A DNA stretch of 64,000 nt from Ectothiorhodospiraceae bacterium BW-2 (GCA_008375315.1 CP032507.1:3124071-3188070), one strand, 5' to 3'. Positions 21,054 to 32,189 are shown, counted from the stretch's first letter. Notes: generated from the sequence alone by a model not told the origin. Made by a program: numbers and translations.

Positions 21054-24020
21054 TTAACCCTGTGGAGGGGGGAGGCCTAGCTGCTCGGCCACAGCAAAGA
21101 GAAAACTGTCTATCTTATCGGCAAGGGTGTTGGTCAGAATTGCGATATCGCTATCTGCTGCGTTGGCGGCTAACTGTAGCGCTTTCGCATCGCGGTGGAG
21201 CTCTTTGGCGTAGAGAAACCCCGCCACACCGGCAAAGCTGTGGCTAATCGTGGCGATATCGTGTCGGTTTGACTCGGCGACTGCGCAACGCAGCTTGGCG
21301 GGAGTTCCGCTGTGGTGTCGTAGTAGCTTGGTAAGCAGCTGATTAATAAAGGCTGTACGGCGATTGAAGTGGTGCAGCAGCGCCTCTCTATCGATAAAGG
21401 GATCGATTGGCCACGCCCTATCGGCATCATACTCATCAATCTTATCAACCTTATCAACCTTATCAACAGTTGCCGCAGGGGAGAGGGGCGCGGTGGCTGG
21501 CCGATGTTGCAAAATCAGCCGCACTAAATCGTCGCGCAGCACCGGTTTGGGGAGGTGAGCAACCATGCCGCTATTCAGACACGCTTGGCGATCTTCGGCC
21601 ATGGCGTGGGCGGTGACACCGATGACCGGTAGCTTGGGGTAGGCCTGTTGTAGCTCTCGACTCAGTTGGTGGCCATCCATAATCGGCATCTGAATATCAC
21701 TTAGGACTAATTGCCAATGGTCGGGGCCGTGGTGTTGAATGAGCTCTAACGCCCTTTGACCCTGCTCTGCAAGGGTGACAGCTGCCCCCTCCTGCCGTAA
21801 CATATCGTCTAGCACTAGGCGGTTAACCTCGTTATCCTCCACCACTAAGATATGTAGCCCTCGCAGCGGTTGGGAGGGTAGGGGGGCGAGCACGGGTGGC
21901 GTGTCGCTACTCCCGTTACCGTCACCACTGTCGGCACGAGTGAGCGGTAGTTCGATTCGAAAGCAGCTCCCCTCACCAACACGGCTAGTTACCGTCATCT
22001 CTCCTTGCATCAGTTCAATGAGGTTTTTGGTAATGGTCAGCCCAAGACCCGTCCCCCCAAAACGGCGGGTAATGCTGCCATCGGCCTGTTCAAAAGCGCG
22101 GAATATCAACTCTAGCTCTGTTTTGCTCATGCCGATGCCGCTATCTTCAACCACAAAACAGAGCCCTTTAGGCTGTGGGGTGATGCTCAATGCAACTCGA
22201 CCCCGTTCGGTAAACTTAATCGCATTAGCGAGTAGGTTGAGCAGAATTTGGGTTATTCGCAGCGGATCGCCAATCCAGTCGGGGGGGAGGGTCGGATCGA
22301 GCGTTATCGTCAACTGTAGCCTTTTGCTCTCTGCCTCCCTATGGCAGCTAAGGTGCAGATGTTGCACCACCTGCTCAAGGGAGAAGTGGGTAGCGGTCAG
22401 TTGCAGCTTGCCCGCTTCGATTTTAGAAAAATCGAGAATATCGTTCACAATCGCTAGTAGGAGCTCTCCAGAACGGTAGAGCTGTTCAAATCGCCGCCGG
22501 TTGTGCTCCTGAGCCTGAGTATGGTTCCCTTTTATGCCGATCTGGGCGAGTCCGAGAATACCATTGAGTGGGGTACGAATTTCGTGGCTCATATTGGCTA
22601 AAAACTCACTCTTTAGCCGAGCATACTCTTGGGCCTGCTGTAACGCCTCTTGCAACTGCTGTCGATTCTGCTCTAGTTCGGCAGTTCGGGCACCCACCCG
22701 CTGCTCTAATGAGGCGTTGAGTTGGCGTAGCTGTTCGGCGTTGTGTTCGCGCTGCTGTTCGATCTCCTTGCGGCTAGAGATATCGCGGCAGAAGCCGTAG
22801 AAGAGACCGCCCGATTCGGGGTGGTAGGCGAGGCTGATCTCGACCGGCCAGAGCTGCCCCGAGCTCTTTTTGTGCCAGGTCTCAAATACTGTCCAGCCCC
22901 CATTCAGCACTTGGTGGATTCGTTGACGAATCTTCTCCTGATCATCACAAGCATCGAGATCTTGTATCTGGAGCTGCTGTAGTTCAGAGAGGGTGTAGCC
23001 CGACTGCTGGCAGTAGCGGCGGTTACCCTCTCGAATCGAACCATCGGCATCGACTATTAAAAAGCCGTCGCTCATCGTTTCGAGGATCTGCTGTAGCAGC
23101 CTTTCTCGCTGTCTTAGGTAGTCGGCCTGTTGATGGTGCTCAATAATGGTACTTAAAACCGCAGCGATGCTATCGAGAAAGATCTCCCGTTGCGGATCGG
23201 GGGTGAAATCGATCGGCAGATAGAGCACCATCACCCCTAATAGCTTCTCCCCGGCAAGTAGCGGAATATTGTAGTGGCCATGGTCGCTCATCCCCTCAAA
23301 GCGAGTCTCGTGGCGCTCATCGACGCAGTTAGCAAACTGCCACTGCCTAGTTGCGGCGGCTCGACCACAGAGGCAGTGACCAAAGGGGACTTTGGCACAG
23401 AGGGTGCTGATTTTGTCTGAGAGGCGGTTACCGGCGACTAGAACTAATTCGTTGTGATCGTTATCGGCGATAAAGATAGCGCCGAAGGGGAGTAGCGATA
23501 GCCACGAAACCGATAGTAGTCGATTCAGCGCCTGTTGCAAAATATCGTTAAGCGAGGCGTGTTGAAAGGTGAGCTGCTGAATGGCATGCAGAATCTGCTG
23601 CTGGGAGTGGTTAATTTCGGCCCGTTCGAGGCTCTGTTGCAAAGAGGTTAGATCGCGCCAGACGCAGTAGAGTAGCGGCCGTTGCTCCAGCTCGATGCAG
23701 CTTAGGGTCACCTCAGCGGTAAAGGTGGAGCCGTCGCGTCGTTGATGAACCCAGTGGAAGCGGTGACACCCCCGCTCTAGGGCGAGCTGGTTCATAGCGA
23801 GTGCTTTATCGACGGAGTGTTCGCCATCGGGTTGATAGGGGGGCGATAGCGCTGCCGGCGGGGTATTGATTAGCTCGCTTTTGTGGGCGTAGCCGAGAAT
23901 CTCAACTGCGGCGCTATTGCAATCGATAAAGAGGTTGTTTTCGAGCAACCAAGCCGGATCAGGCAGCAGATTAATCAGCCCGGTTAGCTGTTGCCGAGTG
24001 GTTGTCAACGGTGCCTTCAT
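21054..24020 (-). CDS. Hybrid histidine kinase: PAS-GAF-PAS-HisKA-HATPase-receiver-HPt
   Basis: Cytoplasmic hybrid kinase of 988 residues with no membrane span. In order: a PAS domain (12-130); a GAF domain (about 140-300) with a cysteine-containing FGHCLCGRA motif; a second PAS (305-425); a coiled-coil linker; HisKA with [15 protein letters not shown]; HATPase with [10 protein letters not shown] and [10 protein letters not shown]; a receiver with VVEDNEVN and the Asp in [12 protein letters not shown]; then an HPt domain with [13 protein letters not shown] complete phosphorelay therefore sits in one chain. The ATG overlaps the stop of the upstream membrane kinase by four bases. The receiver-HPt linker contains a short VDK tandem repeat. 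The GAF cysteines might bind a ligand or metal, which is speculative. Confidence 0.93.
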   Translation of the reverse strand: MKAPLTTTRQQLTGLINLLPDPAWLLENNLFIDCNSAAVEILGYAHKSELINTPPAALSPPYQPDGEHSVDKALAMNQLALERGCHRFHWVHQRRDGSTFTAEVTLSCIELEQRPLLYCVWRDLTSLQQSLERAEINHSQQQILHAIQQLTFQHASLNDILQQALNRLLSVSWLSLLPFGAIFIADNDHNELVLVAGNRLSDKISTLCAKVPFGHCLCGRAAATRQWQFANCVDERHETRFEGMSDHGHYNIPLLAGEKLLGVMVLYLPIDFTPDPQREIFLDSIAAVLSTIIEHHQQADYLRQRERLLQQILETMSDGFLIVDADGSIREGNRRYCQQSGYTLSELQQLQIQDLDACDDQEKIRQRIHQVLNGGWTVFETWHKKSSGQLWPVEISLAYHPESGGLFYGFCRDISSRKEIEQQREHNAEQLRQLNASLEQRVGARTAELEQNRQQLQEALQQAQEYARLKSEFLANMSHEIRTPLNGILGLAQIGIKGNHTQAQEHNRRRFEQLYRSGELLLAIVNDILDFSKIEAGKLQLTATHFSLEQVVQHLHLSCHREAESKRLQLTITLDPTLPPDWIGDPLRITQILLNLLANAIKFTERGRVALSITPQPKGLCFVVEDSGIGMSKTELELIFRAFEQADGSITRRFGGTGLGLTITKNLIELMQGEMTVTSRVGEGSCFRIELPLTRADSGDGNGSSDTPPVLAPLPSQPLRGLHILVVEDNEVNRLVLDDMLRQEGAAVTLAEQGQRALELIQHHGPDHWQLVLSDIQMPIMDGHQLSRELQQAYPKLPVIGVTAHAMAEDRQACLNSGMVAHLPKPVLRDDLVRLILQHRPATAPLSPAATVDKVDKVDKIDEYDADRAWPIDPFIDREALLHHFNRRTAFINQLLTKLLRHHSGTPAKLRCAVAESNRHDIATISHSFAGVAGFLYAKELHRDAKALQLAANAADSDIAILTNTLADKIDSFLFAVAEQLGLPPPQG
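21441..21467 (-). repeat. Three perfect 9-bp tandem repeats encoding Val-Asp-Lys
   Basis: CTTATCAAC is repeated three times on the plus strand, with a fourth degenerate copy beside it. On the coding strand this gives [11 protein letters not shown] in the linker between receiver and HPt of the 988-residue kinase. Copy-number change would alter linker length without breaking the frame. Confidence 0.85.
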
Positions 24021-26431
24021 CTGTCAAAAAGCAGAGGCGCTAGCCTCTCTAGGGCAGCATCAAAATCGAACCGATTTAGCTGTGCGCTGATCTCCATTAA
24101 CGGCGATTCCAGTTCGGTCTCTGTGAACTGAGAGAGCAGTGTGGCCGCCAGTTCGAGCGCATCGGTGAGGTTACCCTGACTATAGTCTCGTAGCTGCTCT
24201 AGTTGAGGGAGAAGTGCAGCCCATTCAGCCGATGACAGGGGGCGCTGTCGCACCAGCGCTGGTGTTGAGGGGGGGCTCTTCGCTGTGCGCTCTGAGTCTA
24301 ACTCTCCCTCTCTATAGCGTTGCAGCGGCAGCGCGACATGAAAAAGCGCCCCCTGCTGTGGAGCCTGCTCGGCCCAAATCTTCCCCCCCATCAGCTCAAG
24401 TAACTGCTTAGAGAGCGCCAAACCGAGCCCAATTCCGCCATGGCTACGGGTGCTGGAGTTATCGAGTTGACTAAATAGCTGGAATAGGTGCTCAATTTCG
24501 TCCTGTTTAATGCCGATACCGTTATCTTCAACCGTAAAGTGGAGCGTCACTGTCGTCTGATCGCAGTGGAGATGAGAGACTTTGAGGGTAATGGTGCCGC
24601 TAGCGGGGGTAAACTTCACCGCATTGGTGCCGAGGTTGAGCAGAATCTGTTCAATACGCGCAACATCACCAATGAAGGCATCAGGAGTCTGGCTATCGAG
24701 CTGTTGTTGTAGTCGTTGATGCTTCTCTAATGCCCGCGGCAGCAACTTCTGCTCGACATCAGCCATGAGCTGTCGTAGCGAAAAGGGGTGGGGTATTAGC
24801 TCCAGACTTTGCGTATCGAGCCTAGCGTAGTCGAGTACACTGTTGACGATACCAAGTAGCTGATGGGCAGAGTTGATAATGATATCGAGCTTACCCCGCT
24901 GCTCCGAGGTTAATTTTTGATCGTAACGCAGCAGTTCGGTCATGCCGATAATACCGTTAAGAGGGGTGCGTAGTTCGTGACTCATCACCGCGAGAAAGCG
25001 GCTTTTGGCAATATTGGCCGATTCGGCGGAGAGTTTTGCCTCAATCAGTGAGTTGGTGCTACTCTCTAGCTCCCGCGCCATGGTGTTAAAGTTACTTGAG
25101 AGGGTATCGATTTCGTCGATCCCCACCAGTGCTAGCTGCTCCGATTTAAAGTTAGCCTGTAGCGTTTGGGTCAACAGGGAGAGCTGCTCAATCGGGGTGG
25201 CGATCAGTTGGGTTAAACGGTGCGACTTGTGTAGTAGGTAGAGAAAAAAGAGGATATAGAACAGAATCATAGCGCCAATCGCTAGATAGCCAATGGTGTT
25301 ACTTAGCTCTTTTAAGCGGGTAATGGGGGCAAAGACCTTCTCGGTCTCAATGAGCGAGATGAGTCGCCAGCCGGTCTCAGAGACGATCTCTTGGCTGACC
25401 AGATAGTCGGTCCCTCTAATCGGAAAGGTCGCGATATGGCCCTGGCTATCAAAGAGCGCTTTAAAAGGCGCGGCGTAGTCACTCTGATGGAGGGTGAAGA
25501 TGTTGTAATCTTTGGGCTTTTCGATGGTCTCTAATATCGCTTCGCTATAGGTGTGACCTCGTAGTTCAGTGAGCCCTAAAATCGTCTCGGCGCGATCTTG
25601 CATCGCTAAAATGGTGCCTTTGTTATCGACCATAAACACCACGCCACTCCACGGTAGATGGATATCGAGAATATGCTGTACAAAGGCATCGATAGTGACA
25701 TCAAGCCCGCTCACCCCCTCCAGAAAGTCGCCGCGATAGATAGGGGCGATGAGCGACACCATCCACCCCTGTCCGGCAGGATCGAGATAGGCGCCCGTCC
25801 ATACCGGCTTTCGTTCTGGGTTATGGTCGGCATCGGCTTCGTAGTAGAAGTTGTAGCTGCTGATATCGATAGCGGAGCCGTATTGACCTGGGGCATCTGG
25901 CATATAGGGGTAGATACGATTAAGGTTATCGTGGGTATTTAGGTAGGCTTGGGTAATGATGGGGCTGATATCGACAATCGCTTTGAGCAGTGGATCGAGG
26001 CTTTCGCTGCAACGAAGTTTACGCTCTATGGCAGCGTCAACGACTGTGGTGGCGGAGAGGTGGATCGAGGCTCCCCCATTATCGACCACTTTATAGTGGG
26101 AACCATTAGGGTGGCGGGCAAATAGCGCCTCACCGTTGGGAAGGTAGCAGCGATCTTCGGCTGCGAAGAAGTGTTGGTGATCACGCTGCATCATTAGCGA
26201 GAGCCGGTTCGCTTCGCGCAACTGGGCATTGATAGCGGCCACTTCGCGGGAGGTGATCTCCTGAATATTGTGCCGAGCCTCGTTTAGCAGTGTTGATTGA
26301 TTTTGATCAGCGATATAGGCGTTAATGCCGAAATAGAGCAGCAGCAGTACCACCTCTATGGTAAAGATGGGAACTAGCGAGCTGCTAAGATAGTTACGAT
26401 AGATAAGAGAGTTTATGCTTTTGCTATCCAT
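24017..26431 (-). CDS. Membrane sensor histidine kinase with Cache sensor domain
   Basis: Kinase of 804 residues. A membrane span near residues 18-40 and another near 375-397 enclose a periplasmic region of about 335 residues. This region contains dCache-like features such as [30 protein letters not shown] and a [13 protein letters not shown] strand. A HAMP-like segment, HisKA with [15 protein letters not shown], and HATPase with [10 protein letters not shown] and [10 protein letters not shown] follow. There is no receiver. The last 65 residues form a helical tail ending in a [10 protein letters not shown] motif, similar to the tail of the kinase at 26642-30268. It is the first gene of a minus-strand signalling operon and is divergent from the other large kinase. 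Phosphate may pass to the hybrid kinase encoded next. Confidence 0.92.
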   Translation of the reverse strand: MDSKSINSLIYRNYLSSSLVPIFTIEVVLLLLYFGINAYIADQNQSTLLNEARHNIQEITSREVAAINAQLREANRLSLMMQRDHQHFFAAEDRCYLPNGEALFARHPNGSHYKVVDNGGASIHLSATTVVDAAIERKLRCSESLDPLLKAIVDISPIITQAYLNTHDNLNRIYPYMPDAPGQYGSAIDISSYNFYYEADADHNPERKPVWTGAYLDPAGQGWMVSLIAPIYRGDFLEGVSGLDVTIDAFVQHILDIHLPWSGVVFMVDNKGTILAMQDRAETILGLTELRGHTYSEAILETIEKPKDYNIFTLHQSDYAAPFKALFDSQGHIATFPIRGTDYLVSQEIVSETGWRLISLIETEKVFAPITRLKELSNTIGYLAIGAMILFYILFFLYLLHKSHRLTQLIATPIEQLSLLTQTLQANFKSEQLALVGIDEIDTLSSNFNTMARELESSTNSLIEAKLSAESANIAKSRFLAVMSHELRTPLNGIIGMTELLRYDQKLTSEQRGKLDIIINSAHQLLGIVNSVLDYARLDTQSLELIPHPFSLRQLMADVEQKLLPRALEKHQRLQQQLDSQTPDAFIGDVARIEQILLNLGTNAVKFTPASGTITLKVSHLHCDQTTVTLHFTVEDNGIGIKQDEIEHLFQLFSQLDNSSTRSHGGIGLGLALSKQLLELMGGKIWAEQAPQQGALFHVALPLQRYREGELDSERTAKSPPSTPALVRQRPLSSAEWAALLPQLEQLRDYSQGNLTDALELAATLLSQFTETELESPLMEISAQLNRFDFDAALERLAPLLFDR

Positions 26432-26573
26432 TTAGGTGGGCTCTGCTAGGGGCTATTTTGGAAAGGGGGAACTAGGTTCACCCGACTATTAAATATTATC
26501 AGAATAACGCTATTTTGCAACTTTAAGATATCGGCCTTGTTCACCATCTCCCCCCCTCTCCTGCCGGGTAAAA

Positions 26574-26602
26574 TTGAACAATAATGATAAAAGCGCTATA
26601 AT
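26574..26602 (+). promoter_or_regulatory. Strong sigma-70 promoter for the kinase/HD-GYP operon
   Basis: TTGAAC at 26574-26579 and a perfect TATAAT at 26597-26602 are separated by 17 bases. Transcription would start near 26609, giving a leader of about 33 bases before the ATG at 26642. This argues against an in-frame TTG at 26603 as the start codon. The 210-base gap also holds the divergent start of the kinase at 26431. Confidence 0.8.
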
Positions 26603-26641
26603 TTGAACTTTAAATTGGTACAAAACGGGATATCCACCACC

Positions 26642-29600
26642 ATGGCTGCACTGACATTTCGCCAAAAGGCGATTTTAACCATAACATTGTGCCAGATCGC
26701 GCTGTTGCTACTGCTGCTCTATATCCTGCTCGGGGCGCTCGATTCGAGTAACCGCTACCACCTTGAACGAGAGGTGCAGATGAGCGCTGAGCAGTTGGCG
26801 ATATCGGTGACCGATGCGGTGTTAAGTCGTGATCAGGCGCGACTTGAGTGGGTAAGCGCTGAGATGGTAGCGCGGCTGCCGCTGGCCTACATCGCTATTT
26901 TTGATGCTCGCAATGAGCTGCTAGCTAACCAAGAGTCTCCCTTGATTAGCGACAATATCCTCAAAGCCGAAGTGGCGGTGAGTGTGGATAATAGTCGTCT
27001 TGGCAGAGTTGAGGTGGGGCTCGATAGCTCGGCAACGACAACCTTTTTGGCTCAAACGCACCTACTAGTCTATGGCATTGCCCTGATAGGGTTGTTGGTT
27101 ATGAGCGCACTGTTACTGACCATTAGCCATCGCATCGTCACTCAGCTTAAAGCCTTTGTCGAAACGGCACAGCGAATTGCCGCAGGGGAGGAGGGGGTCG
27201 CTTTTCCGCTATCAGATGACTTTGAGCTGTGCCAAACCGCCACAGCGCTCAATCAGATGTCGGAGCAGCTACCGCGGGATAACCTGCTGCGCCGCGAAGC
27301 AGAGCAGGCGCTAAGGGAGAGAGAGCAGCAGCTACTCTATGCACTACAGGCGACCGGTGAGGGGGTGTGGGACTGGAATAGCTGTACAAAGTATGTGAGC
27401 CATAATCAGCGCTGGTGTGAGCTGCTGGGGATAGATGATCGCTACCTTGAACATGAGTTGGGCTTTTTTGTGGCCCATATTCACGAAGCGGATCGAGAGA
27501 GGGTCTGGGACGCCGTGGCGGCGGCGATCGAGTCGGGAAGGGAGTACTATAGCCGACACCGACTGCTGCGGGGGGATGGGGCAACGATTTGGGTCGAGGA
27601 TCGGGGGCAAGTGGTGGAGCGACACGGTGAGTGCGTGCGTATGGTCGGTAGCATTCGCGACATTACCCACAATCAGATGATGGAGCAGGAGCTTAAACAT
27701 GAGCGCAGTCTGCTGCGAACCATTCTCGATACCAGCCCTGTCGGCATTGTCATTACCATCGGTCAGCGGGTGAAGTTTATGAATCGTCAGTTGATGACCC
27801 ACTTTCCGCTAAAATTAGAGCAGACGCTTGATAAGCTGTTTGTCGATCCCCACCAGCTAGCCGCCTTCAATATCGCCATGACTGAAGAGGATAGAGCCCG
27901 CGATATGTCGGTGCAGCTCTATAATAGTCAAGGGCAGATTCGGGAGCTGATTCTCAACGGTTATACCATCCCCTATCAGTCGCAGTTGGCGGTACTCGGC
28001 TGGCTAGTCGATATTACGCCTATTAGGGAGGGTGAAGCGGAGCTTATGCAGGCCCGAGATCTAGCCGAGGCGGCGACGCGGGCTAAATCGGAGTTTTTGG
28101 CCAATATGAGCCACGAAATCCGCACACCGATGAATGCGATTTTAGGGATGAGCTACCTGTTACAGCGTACCGTGCTCGATTCGGTGCAGCGGGAGCAGCT
28201 AGAGAAGCTACACACCTCCGCAGAGCAGATGTTGGCGCTATTAAACGATATTCTCGACTTCTCTAAAATTGAAGCGGGACGACTGACGCTAGAGGAGAGC
28301 GAGTTTAATCTGCTGGCGCTGTTCGAGAACCTAGCCGATATGATGAGCCATCAGGCCGATCAAAAAGATCTAGAACTCCTGTTTGAGCTCGATCCCCACC
28401 CCCTCTATCTACGCGGAGATTCACTCCGCTTAGGGCAGGTGCTGCTCAATTTAATCAATAATGCCATTAAATTCACCACTGAGGGTGAGGTGGTGGTGGG
28501 GCTGAAGATGCTGGAGCAGAACGATAGTGAGGTGGTGGTTCATTTTAGTGTCAAAGATAGCGGGATCGGCATTAGTGAGTCGCAGCAGCGGCGGCTGTTT
28601 CAGTCGTTTAGTCAGGCCGATGGCTCGACCACCCGACGCTTTGGCGGCACGGGATTGGGGCTGGCTATTAGTCAACGCATTGTGGAGCTGATGGGGGGAG
28701 ATATTTGGCTCGAATCGGAGTCAGGGGTCGGCTCTGCATTCCACTTTACTGCCCGTTTCAAACCCGCTAACCACGATAGGCACGAGATGGGTTTTAGCTA
28801 TGAACCGCTATCGCTGCTGCTACTAGAGCCGAATCGACGAGCCCGCACCTACTTTACCGAACGGCTACAGCAGGCCGGCCATACGGTTACCGCAGTGGAG
28901 AGCTGTGCTACGCTTGCGCAGCTGCTACAAACGCACTCGGCTAGCGCGTGGCAGCGCTTAATCGTCGCCTGTGAGGCCGATAACCGTTGTCAACAGCCGC
29001 CTTGGCGACTATCGAGCGATTTACCACCGATTCTCCTTTTAAGTCGCGGCGAGTGTCTGCTCTCAGAAGAGGCGTTGCAATCGGTCGTACTACAGCTAGC
29101 TAAACCGATTCACCCGCAAAAGCTGCTCTATGCTGTCAGCCATCTACAGTCGCAGACCCCATGGGACGAGAGTGCGAGTGAGGGTGATACTCTCGATCAA
29201 AGCAGGGCCAAACTAGCCGGTGCCCACCTGCTAGTGGCAGAGGATAACCCAATGAATCAAGAGATATTGACCAGCTTTATGCATCAGATCGGGGTGCGGG
29301 TTACTTTGGTCAATAATGGCCAAGAGGCGCTACAACAGCTACAGCAACAGTCATTTGATGGCGTATTAATGGACTGTATGATGCCGGTGATGGATGGCTA
29401 TGAGGCGGCGGCCGCGATTCGTCAACAGCCGCAGTTCGAACAGCTACCGGTGATCGCGGTGACAGCTAACGCGATGGAGCAAGATATTCAGCGTGCGCTT
29501 GCGGCGGGAATGAATGCCCAGCTCTCTAAACCGTATGATCCTGCTCAGCTCTACCACATTTTAGCCGCGTGGATCACTCCAGCTGAGCCGTCGTCAGCGA

Positions 29601-30268
29601 GTGCGCTCGCACAGTTAACCCCCTCAGATTTAGGCGGGGCAGAGCCGAAGACGCCACAGCTCAAACAGATCGATACCGCCACTGGGCTACGCTATATTCA
29701 AGGCGATCAGCGACTCTATCAGGCGGTGTTAAAGCGGTTTTATGAGATGTATGCCGACTTTGGGCAAGAGATAATAGCCAGTTTGCAAGGTGATAAGGGG
29801 AGCGAGGAGCGTTTGCGTCGGCTCCATACCCTAAAGGGGATGGCAAGCCAAATAGGTGCAATTAAGCTAGCCGAACTAGCCAGAGCCGCCGAGGTAAGCT
29901 GCCGTGATAACGAGGAGGAGGGGGAGGTGCAGCGCCATATTGCGGCGCTGCAACAACCACTTGCGGCGGTATTAACCGACATTACCCAGCTACTCAAGGG
30001 TGCAAGAGAGCTCTCGCCAACGGTTGCGTTTGATCTCCCCTCTATGTTTGAACAGCTAGCCCAGTTGCGGCAGCTATTATTGGAGGCCGATACGGCCGCT
30101 TGCGATACCATTGCCACACTAGCCCCGCAACTAGGGGAGGGGAGGGGAGCGGTGAGCGTCGGTTACAGACGGCTGCAACGGGCGATATCGCAATTTGATT
30201 TTGAGCAGGCGCTCGAATTGACAACTATCTTGACTGAGCAGCTTAGGGAGAGTGACCTCAATGGATAA
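26642..30268 (+). CDS. Hybrid histidine kinase with two PAS, two receivers and HPt
   Basis: Membrane hybrid kinase of 1208 residues. A first span (residues 9-30), a periplasmic loop of about 115 residues and a second span near 150-170 are followed by HAMP and PAS (the latter with EGVWDWNSCTKYVSHNQRW). A second PAS comes next, then HisKA with [15 protein letters not shown] and HATPase with NLINNAIKFT and GGTGLGLAIS. Two receiver-like domains follow. The first (LLLLEPNRRARTYF ... RLIVACEADN) lacks the phospho-acceptor Asp. The second is complete (VAEDNPMN, MDCMMPVMDGY). An HPt with LHTLKGMASQIG and a helical tail with QFDFEQALEL close the protein. The ATG at 26642 was chosen from the promoter position. 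Its stop overlaps the next gene by eight bases. Confidence 0.92.
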   Translation: MAALTFRQKAILTITLCQIALLLLLLYILLGALDSSNRYHLEREVQMSAEQLAISVTDAVLSRDQARLEWVSAEMVARLPLAYIAIFDARNELLANQESPLISDNILKAEVAVSVDNSRLGRVEVGLDSSATTTFLAQTHLLVYGIALIGLLVMSALLLTISHRIVTQLKAFVETAQRIAAGEEGVAFPLSDDFELCQTATALNQMSEQLPRDNLLRREAEQALREREQQLLYALQATGEGVWDWNSCTKYVSHNQRWCELLGIDDRYLEHELGFFVAHIHEADRERVWDAVAAAIESGREYYSRHRLLRGDGATIWVEDRGQVVERHGECVRMVGSIRDITHNQMMEQELKHERSLLRTILDTSPVGIVITIGQRVKFMNRQLMTHFPLKLEQTLDKLFVDPHQLAAFNIAMTEEDRARDMSVQLYNSQGQIRELILNGYTIPYQSQLAVLGWLVDITPIREGEAELMQARDLAEAATRAKSEFLANMSHEIRTPMNAILGMSYLLQRTVLDSVQREQLEKLHTSAEQMLALLNDILDFSKIEAGRLTLEESEFNLLALFENLADMMSHQADQKDLELLFELDPHPLYLRGDSLRLGQVLLNLINNAIKFTTEGEVVVGLKMLEQNDSEVVVHFSVKDSGIGISESQQRRLFQSFSQADGSTTRRFGGTGLGLAISQRIVELMGGDIWLESESGVGSAFHFTARFKPANHDRHEMGFSYEPLSLLLLEPNRRARTYFTERLQQAGHTVTAVESCATLAQLLQTHSASAWQRLIVACEADNRCQQPPWRLSSDLPPILLLSRGECLLSEEALQSVVLQLAKPIHPQKLLYAVSHLQSQTPWDESASEGDTLDQSRAKLAGAHLLVAEDNPMNQEILTSFMHQIGVRVTLVNNGQEALQQLQQQSFDGVLMDCMMPVMDGYEAAAAIRQQPQFEQLPVIAVTANAMEQDIQRALAAGMNAQLSKPYDPAQLYHILAAWITPAEPSSASALAQLTPSDLGGAEPKTPQLKQIDTATGLRYIQGDQRLYQAVLKRFYEMYADFGQEIIASLQGDKGSEERLRRLHTLKGMASQIGAIKLAELARAAEVSCRDNEEEGEVQRHIAALQQPLAAVLTDITQLLKGARELSPTVAFDLPSMFEQLAQLRQLLLEADTAACDTIATLAPQLGEGRGAVSVGYRRLQRAISQFDFEQALELTTILTEQLRESDLNG

Positions 30269-31298
30269 GCCAATGATTTTAGTGGTGGATGATACACCGG
30301 ATAATATTAATCTAATTAGCGGTATGTTGCGGCGTGACTACCGAGTTAAAGCGGCAACCTGTGGTGAGCGGGCGTTAGCGATTGCTGCCGCATCGCCCAT
30401 GCCAGATCTCATTTTGCTCGATATTATGATGCCAAAGATGGATGGCTATGAGGTCTGTCGTCGTCTAAAACAGAATCCGCTAACCTCAATGATTCCAGTG
30501 ATCTTTGTCACCGCTCTAAACGAAGCGAATGATGAGCGGCGCGGTTTTGAACTAGGGGCAGTGGACTATATTACCAAGCCGATTAGCGCTCCAGTGTTAG
30601 AGGCGCGGGTGCAGAACCATCTGGTGCTGCATAACCAGCAACGAGAGCTAGAGCGACAGGTACAACAGCGCACCCGCCAGCTACATCAGAGTCGATTACA
30701 GATTATTCGTCGCCTTGGGCGAGCCGCCGAGTTTAAAGATAACGAGACGGGTATGCATGTTATCCGTATGAGCCACTATGCCCGACTCATCGCCGAGGCT
30801 AGTGGCGCGAACAGCCACTGGGTGACGCTACTTTTTAATGCCGCACCGATGCACGATATCGGTAAAATTGGTATCCCCGATACCATTTTGACCAAAAATA
30901 GCGCCTTTAATGAGGAGGAGAGGGCGATAATGCAGCGTCATCCCGAAATTGGTGCCGAGATTATTGGTGATTGTGAAGGCTCGGAGCTGTTAGCGCTCTC
31001 GCGTGAGGTCGCCTTAACCCACCATGAGTGGTGGGATGGTCACGGCTATCCTGCCGGTTTAAGCGGAGAGGATATCCCGCTATCGGGGCGCATCGTGGCG
31101 GTTGCCGATGTTTTTGATGCCCTAACCTCGTTACGGCCCTATAAAGGGGCTTGGTCGGAGGAGCGGGCGATAAGCTATATTCGTGACCATGGTGGCACAC
31201 AGTTTGACCCTGAGATAGTGGGGTACTTTGACGATGTTTTGCCACAAATTTTAGAGATAAAACATAGTTATAGTGACAGTTTGGAGTCGATAGGATGA
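30261..31298 (+). CDS. Response regulator with HD-GYP domain (c-di-GMP phosphodiesterase type)
   Basis: Two-domain protein of 345 residues in the RpfG style. The receiver (residues 5-120) has VVDDTPD, the phospho-acceptor in LLDIMMPKMDGYE and the Lys in YITKPI. A short helix leads to an HD-GYP domain with MHDIGKIGIPD near residue 203 and HHEWWDGHGYPAGL near 260, so the metal and GYP motifs are complete. Family members hydrolyse cyclic-di-GMP. The ATG at 30261 overlaps the preceding kinase stop, and a GGGAG lies upstream; an upstream GTG at 30252 is less likely. The kinase before it is the obvious phospho-donor. Its stop overlaps the next gene by four bases, giving a three-gene signalling operon. 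Confidence 0.94.
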   Translation: MDKPMILVVDDTPDNINLISGMLRRDYRVKAATCGERALAIAAASPMPDLILLDIMMPKMDGYEVCRRLKQNPLTSMIPVIFVTALNEANDERRGFELGAVDYITKPISAPVLEARVQNHLVLHNQQRELERQVQQRTRQLHQSRLQIIRRLGRAAEFKDNETGMHVIRMSHYARLIAEASGANSHWVTLLFNAAPMHDIGKIGIPDTILTKNSAFNEEERAIMQRHPEIGAEIIGDCEGSELLALSREVALTHHEWWDGHGYPAGLSGEDIPLSGRIVAVADVFDALTSLRPYKGAWSEERAISYIRDHGGTQFDPEIVGYFDDVLPQILEIKHSYSDSLESIG

Positions 31299-31987
31299 TA
31301 GACGAACTCTCAGCTAAGAGCGGTGATATTGAAGGGGGGCTGTTGCGCTCATTTATGGTAGTCGGAGCTAAGAAAGAGCTGCGGCTGACCATTCGTAATG
31401 TGCTACACCAATTAGGAGCCACTTCGATTGATTTTTATACCAATTTTAGTGAGGCGGTATCGAAATTAAAACGACTCTCCTACGACTTTATTCTTAGCGA
31501 CTGGTATCTAGGTGATTCGGGTGAGACGGGGTTAGATCTGCTGCGTTTTAGTAAGGTATCGTCTCTAATCACCCATCCTAATCGCCACATGATCGATAAA
31601 ACAGAATCAGATAGCGCTAAGGAGAGGGAGAAGAGCCAGCGTCTCCAACAAAAATCGACTATTTTAGTGGTTGATGATGTGGCGGAAAATTTACAGATAT
31701 TTTCCGGTATGTTGCGTGATCACTATCAGGTCAAGGCGGCGCTGTCGGGGGAGAAGGCGCTACAGGTGGTGGCGAATCATCCCGATATTGATCTCATTTT
31801 GCTCGATATTATGATGCCAAACATGGATGGCATGGAGGTCTGTCGGCGGCTGAAAGCGGGTGAGCGGTATAGCGAAATCCCGATCATCTTCTTAACCGCC
31901 AAAAATGAGGTGGAGGATGTGACCGCCGGCCTGCATGCCGGAGCGGTGGATTATATCACTAAACCGGTGAATCCGGCTATTTTGCAA

Positions 31988-31995
31988 GCGCGAGT
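31988..31995 (+). repeat. Left 8-bp target site duplication
   Basis: GCGCGAGT directly precedes the left inverted end of the insertion sequence and is repeated exactly at 33692-33699. A two-base extension (CA) also matches, but the symmetric inverted ends begin with that CA. Confidence 0.85.
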
Positions 31996-32006
31996 CAGCA
32001 ATTCAG
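31996..32006 (+). repeat. Left terminal inverted repeat of the insertion sequence
   Basis: CAGCAATTCAG, an exact 11-base match to the complement of 33681-33691. Further scattered matches occur for about 15 more bases. Confidence 0.88.
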
Positions 32007-32189
32007 AGTCACCGCCAAACCAGCATCACTACATAGCCTTGCTTTCTTGGCGACAATACCCCCCCTCTTCTCAACATTTCCTTGTTGAAAAGTCAACTAT
32101 TTCAAATTGTACAGCGGTGTTGAGTGAGCTTGTCTCCAGTGTGTAATGAGGGTTATCCCGAATTTCGGAGCGGGGATCTCCATCGTCTT

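Larger units (their letters stand above)
31295..32146 (+). pseudogene. 5' part of a receiver/ATPase signalling gene, cut by an insertion sequence
   Basis: First half of a gene that continues at 33700. Two receiver-like domains are seen. The first (residues 15-85) keeps the Asp in FILSDWYL but lacks the N-terminal acidic pair and seems to end early. The second is complete, with LVVDDVAEN, LLDIMMPNMDG and DYITKPVNP. From 31996 the frame runs into the insertion sequence, adding about 50 foreign residues before a stop. Removing the element and one 8-base duplication restores AILQARVKTHVALG in frame. The ATG overlaps the HD-GYP stop. The receivers may still fold, but their link to the C-terminal ATPase domain is lost. 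Confidence 0.85.

Noticed and set aside
26603-26641. Upstream TTG start for the 1208-residue kinase
   Set aside because: It would lie before the transcription start expected from the strong TTGAAC/TATAAT promoter.
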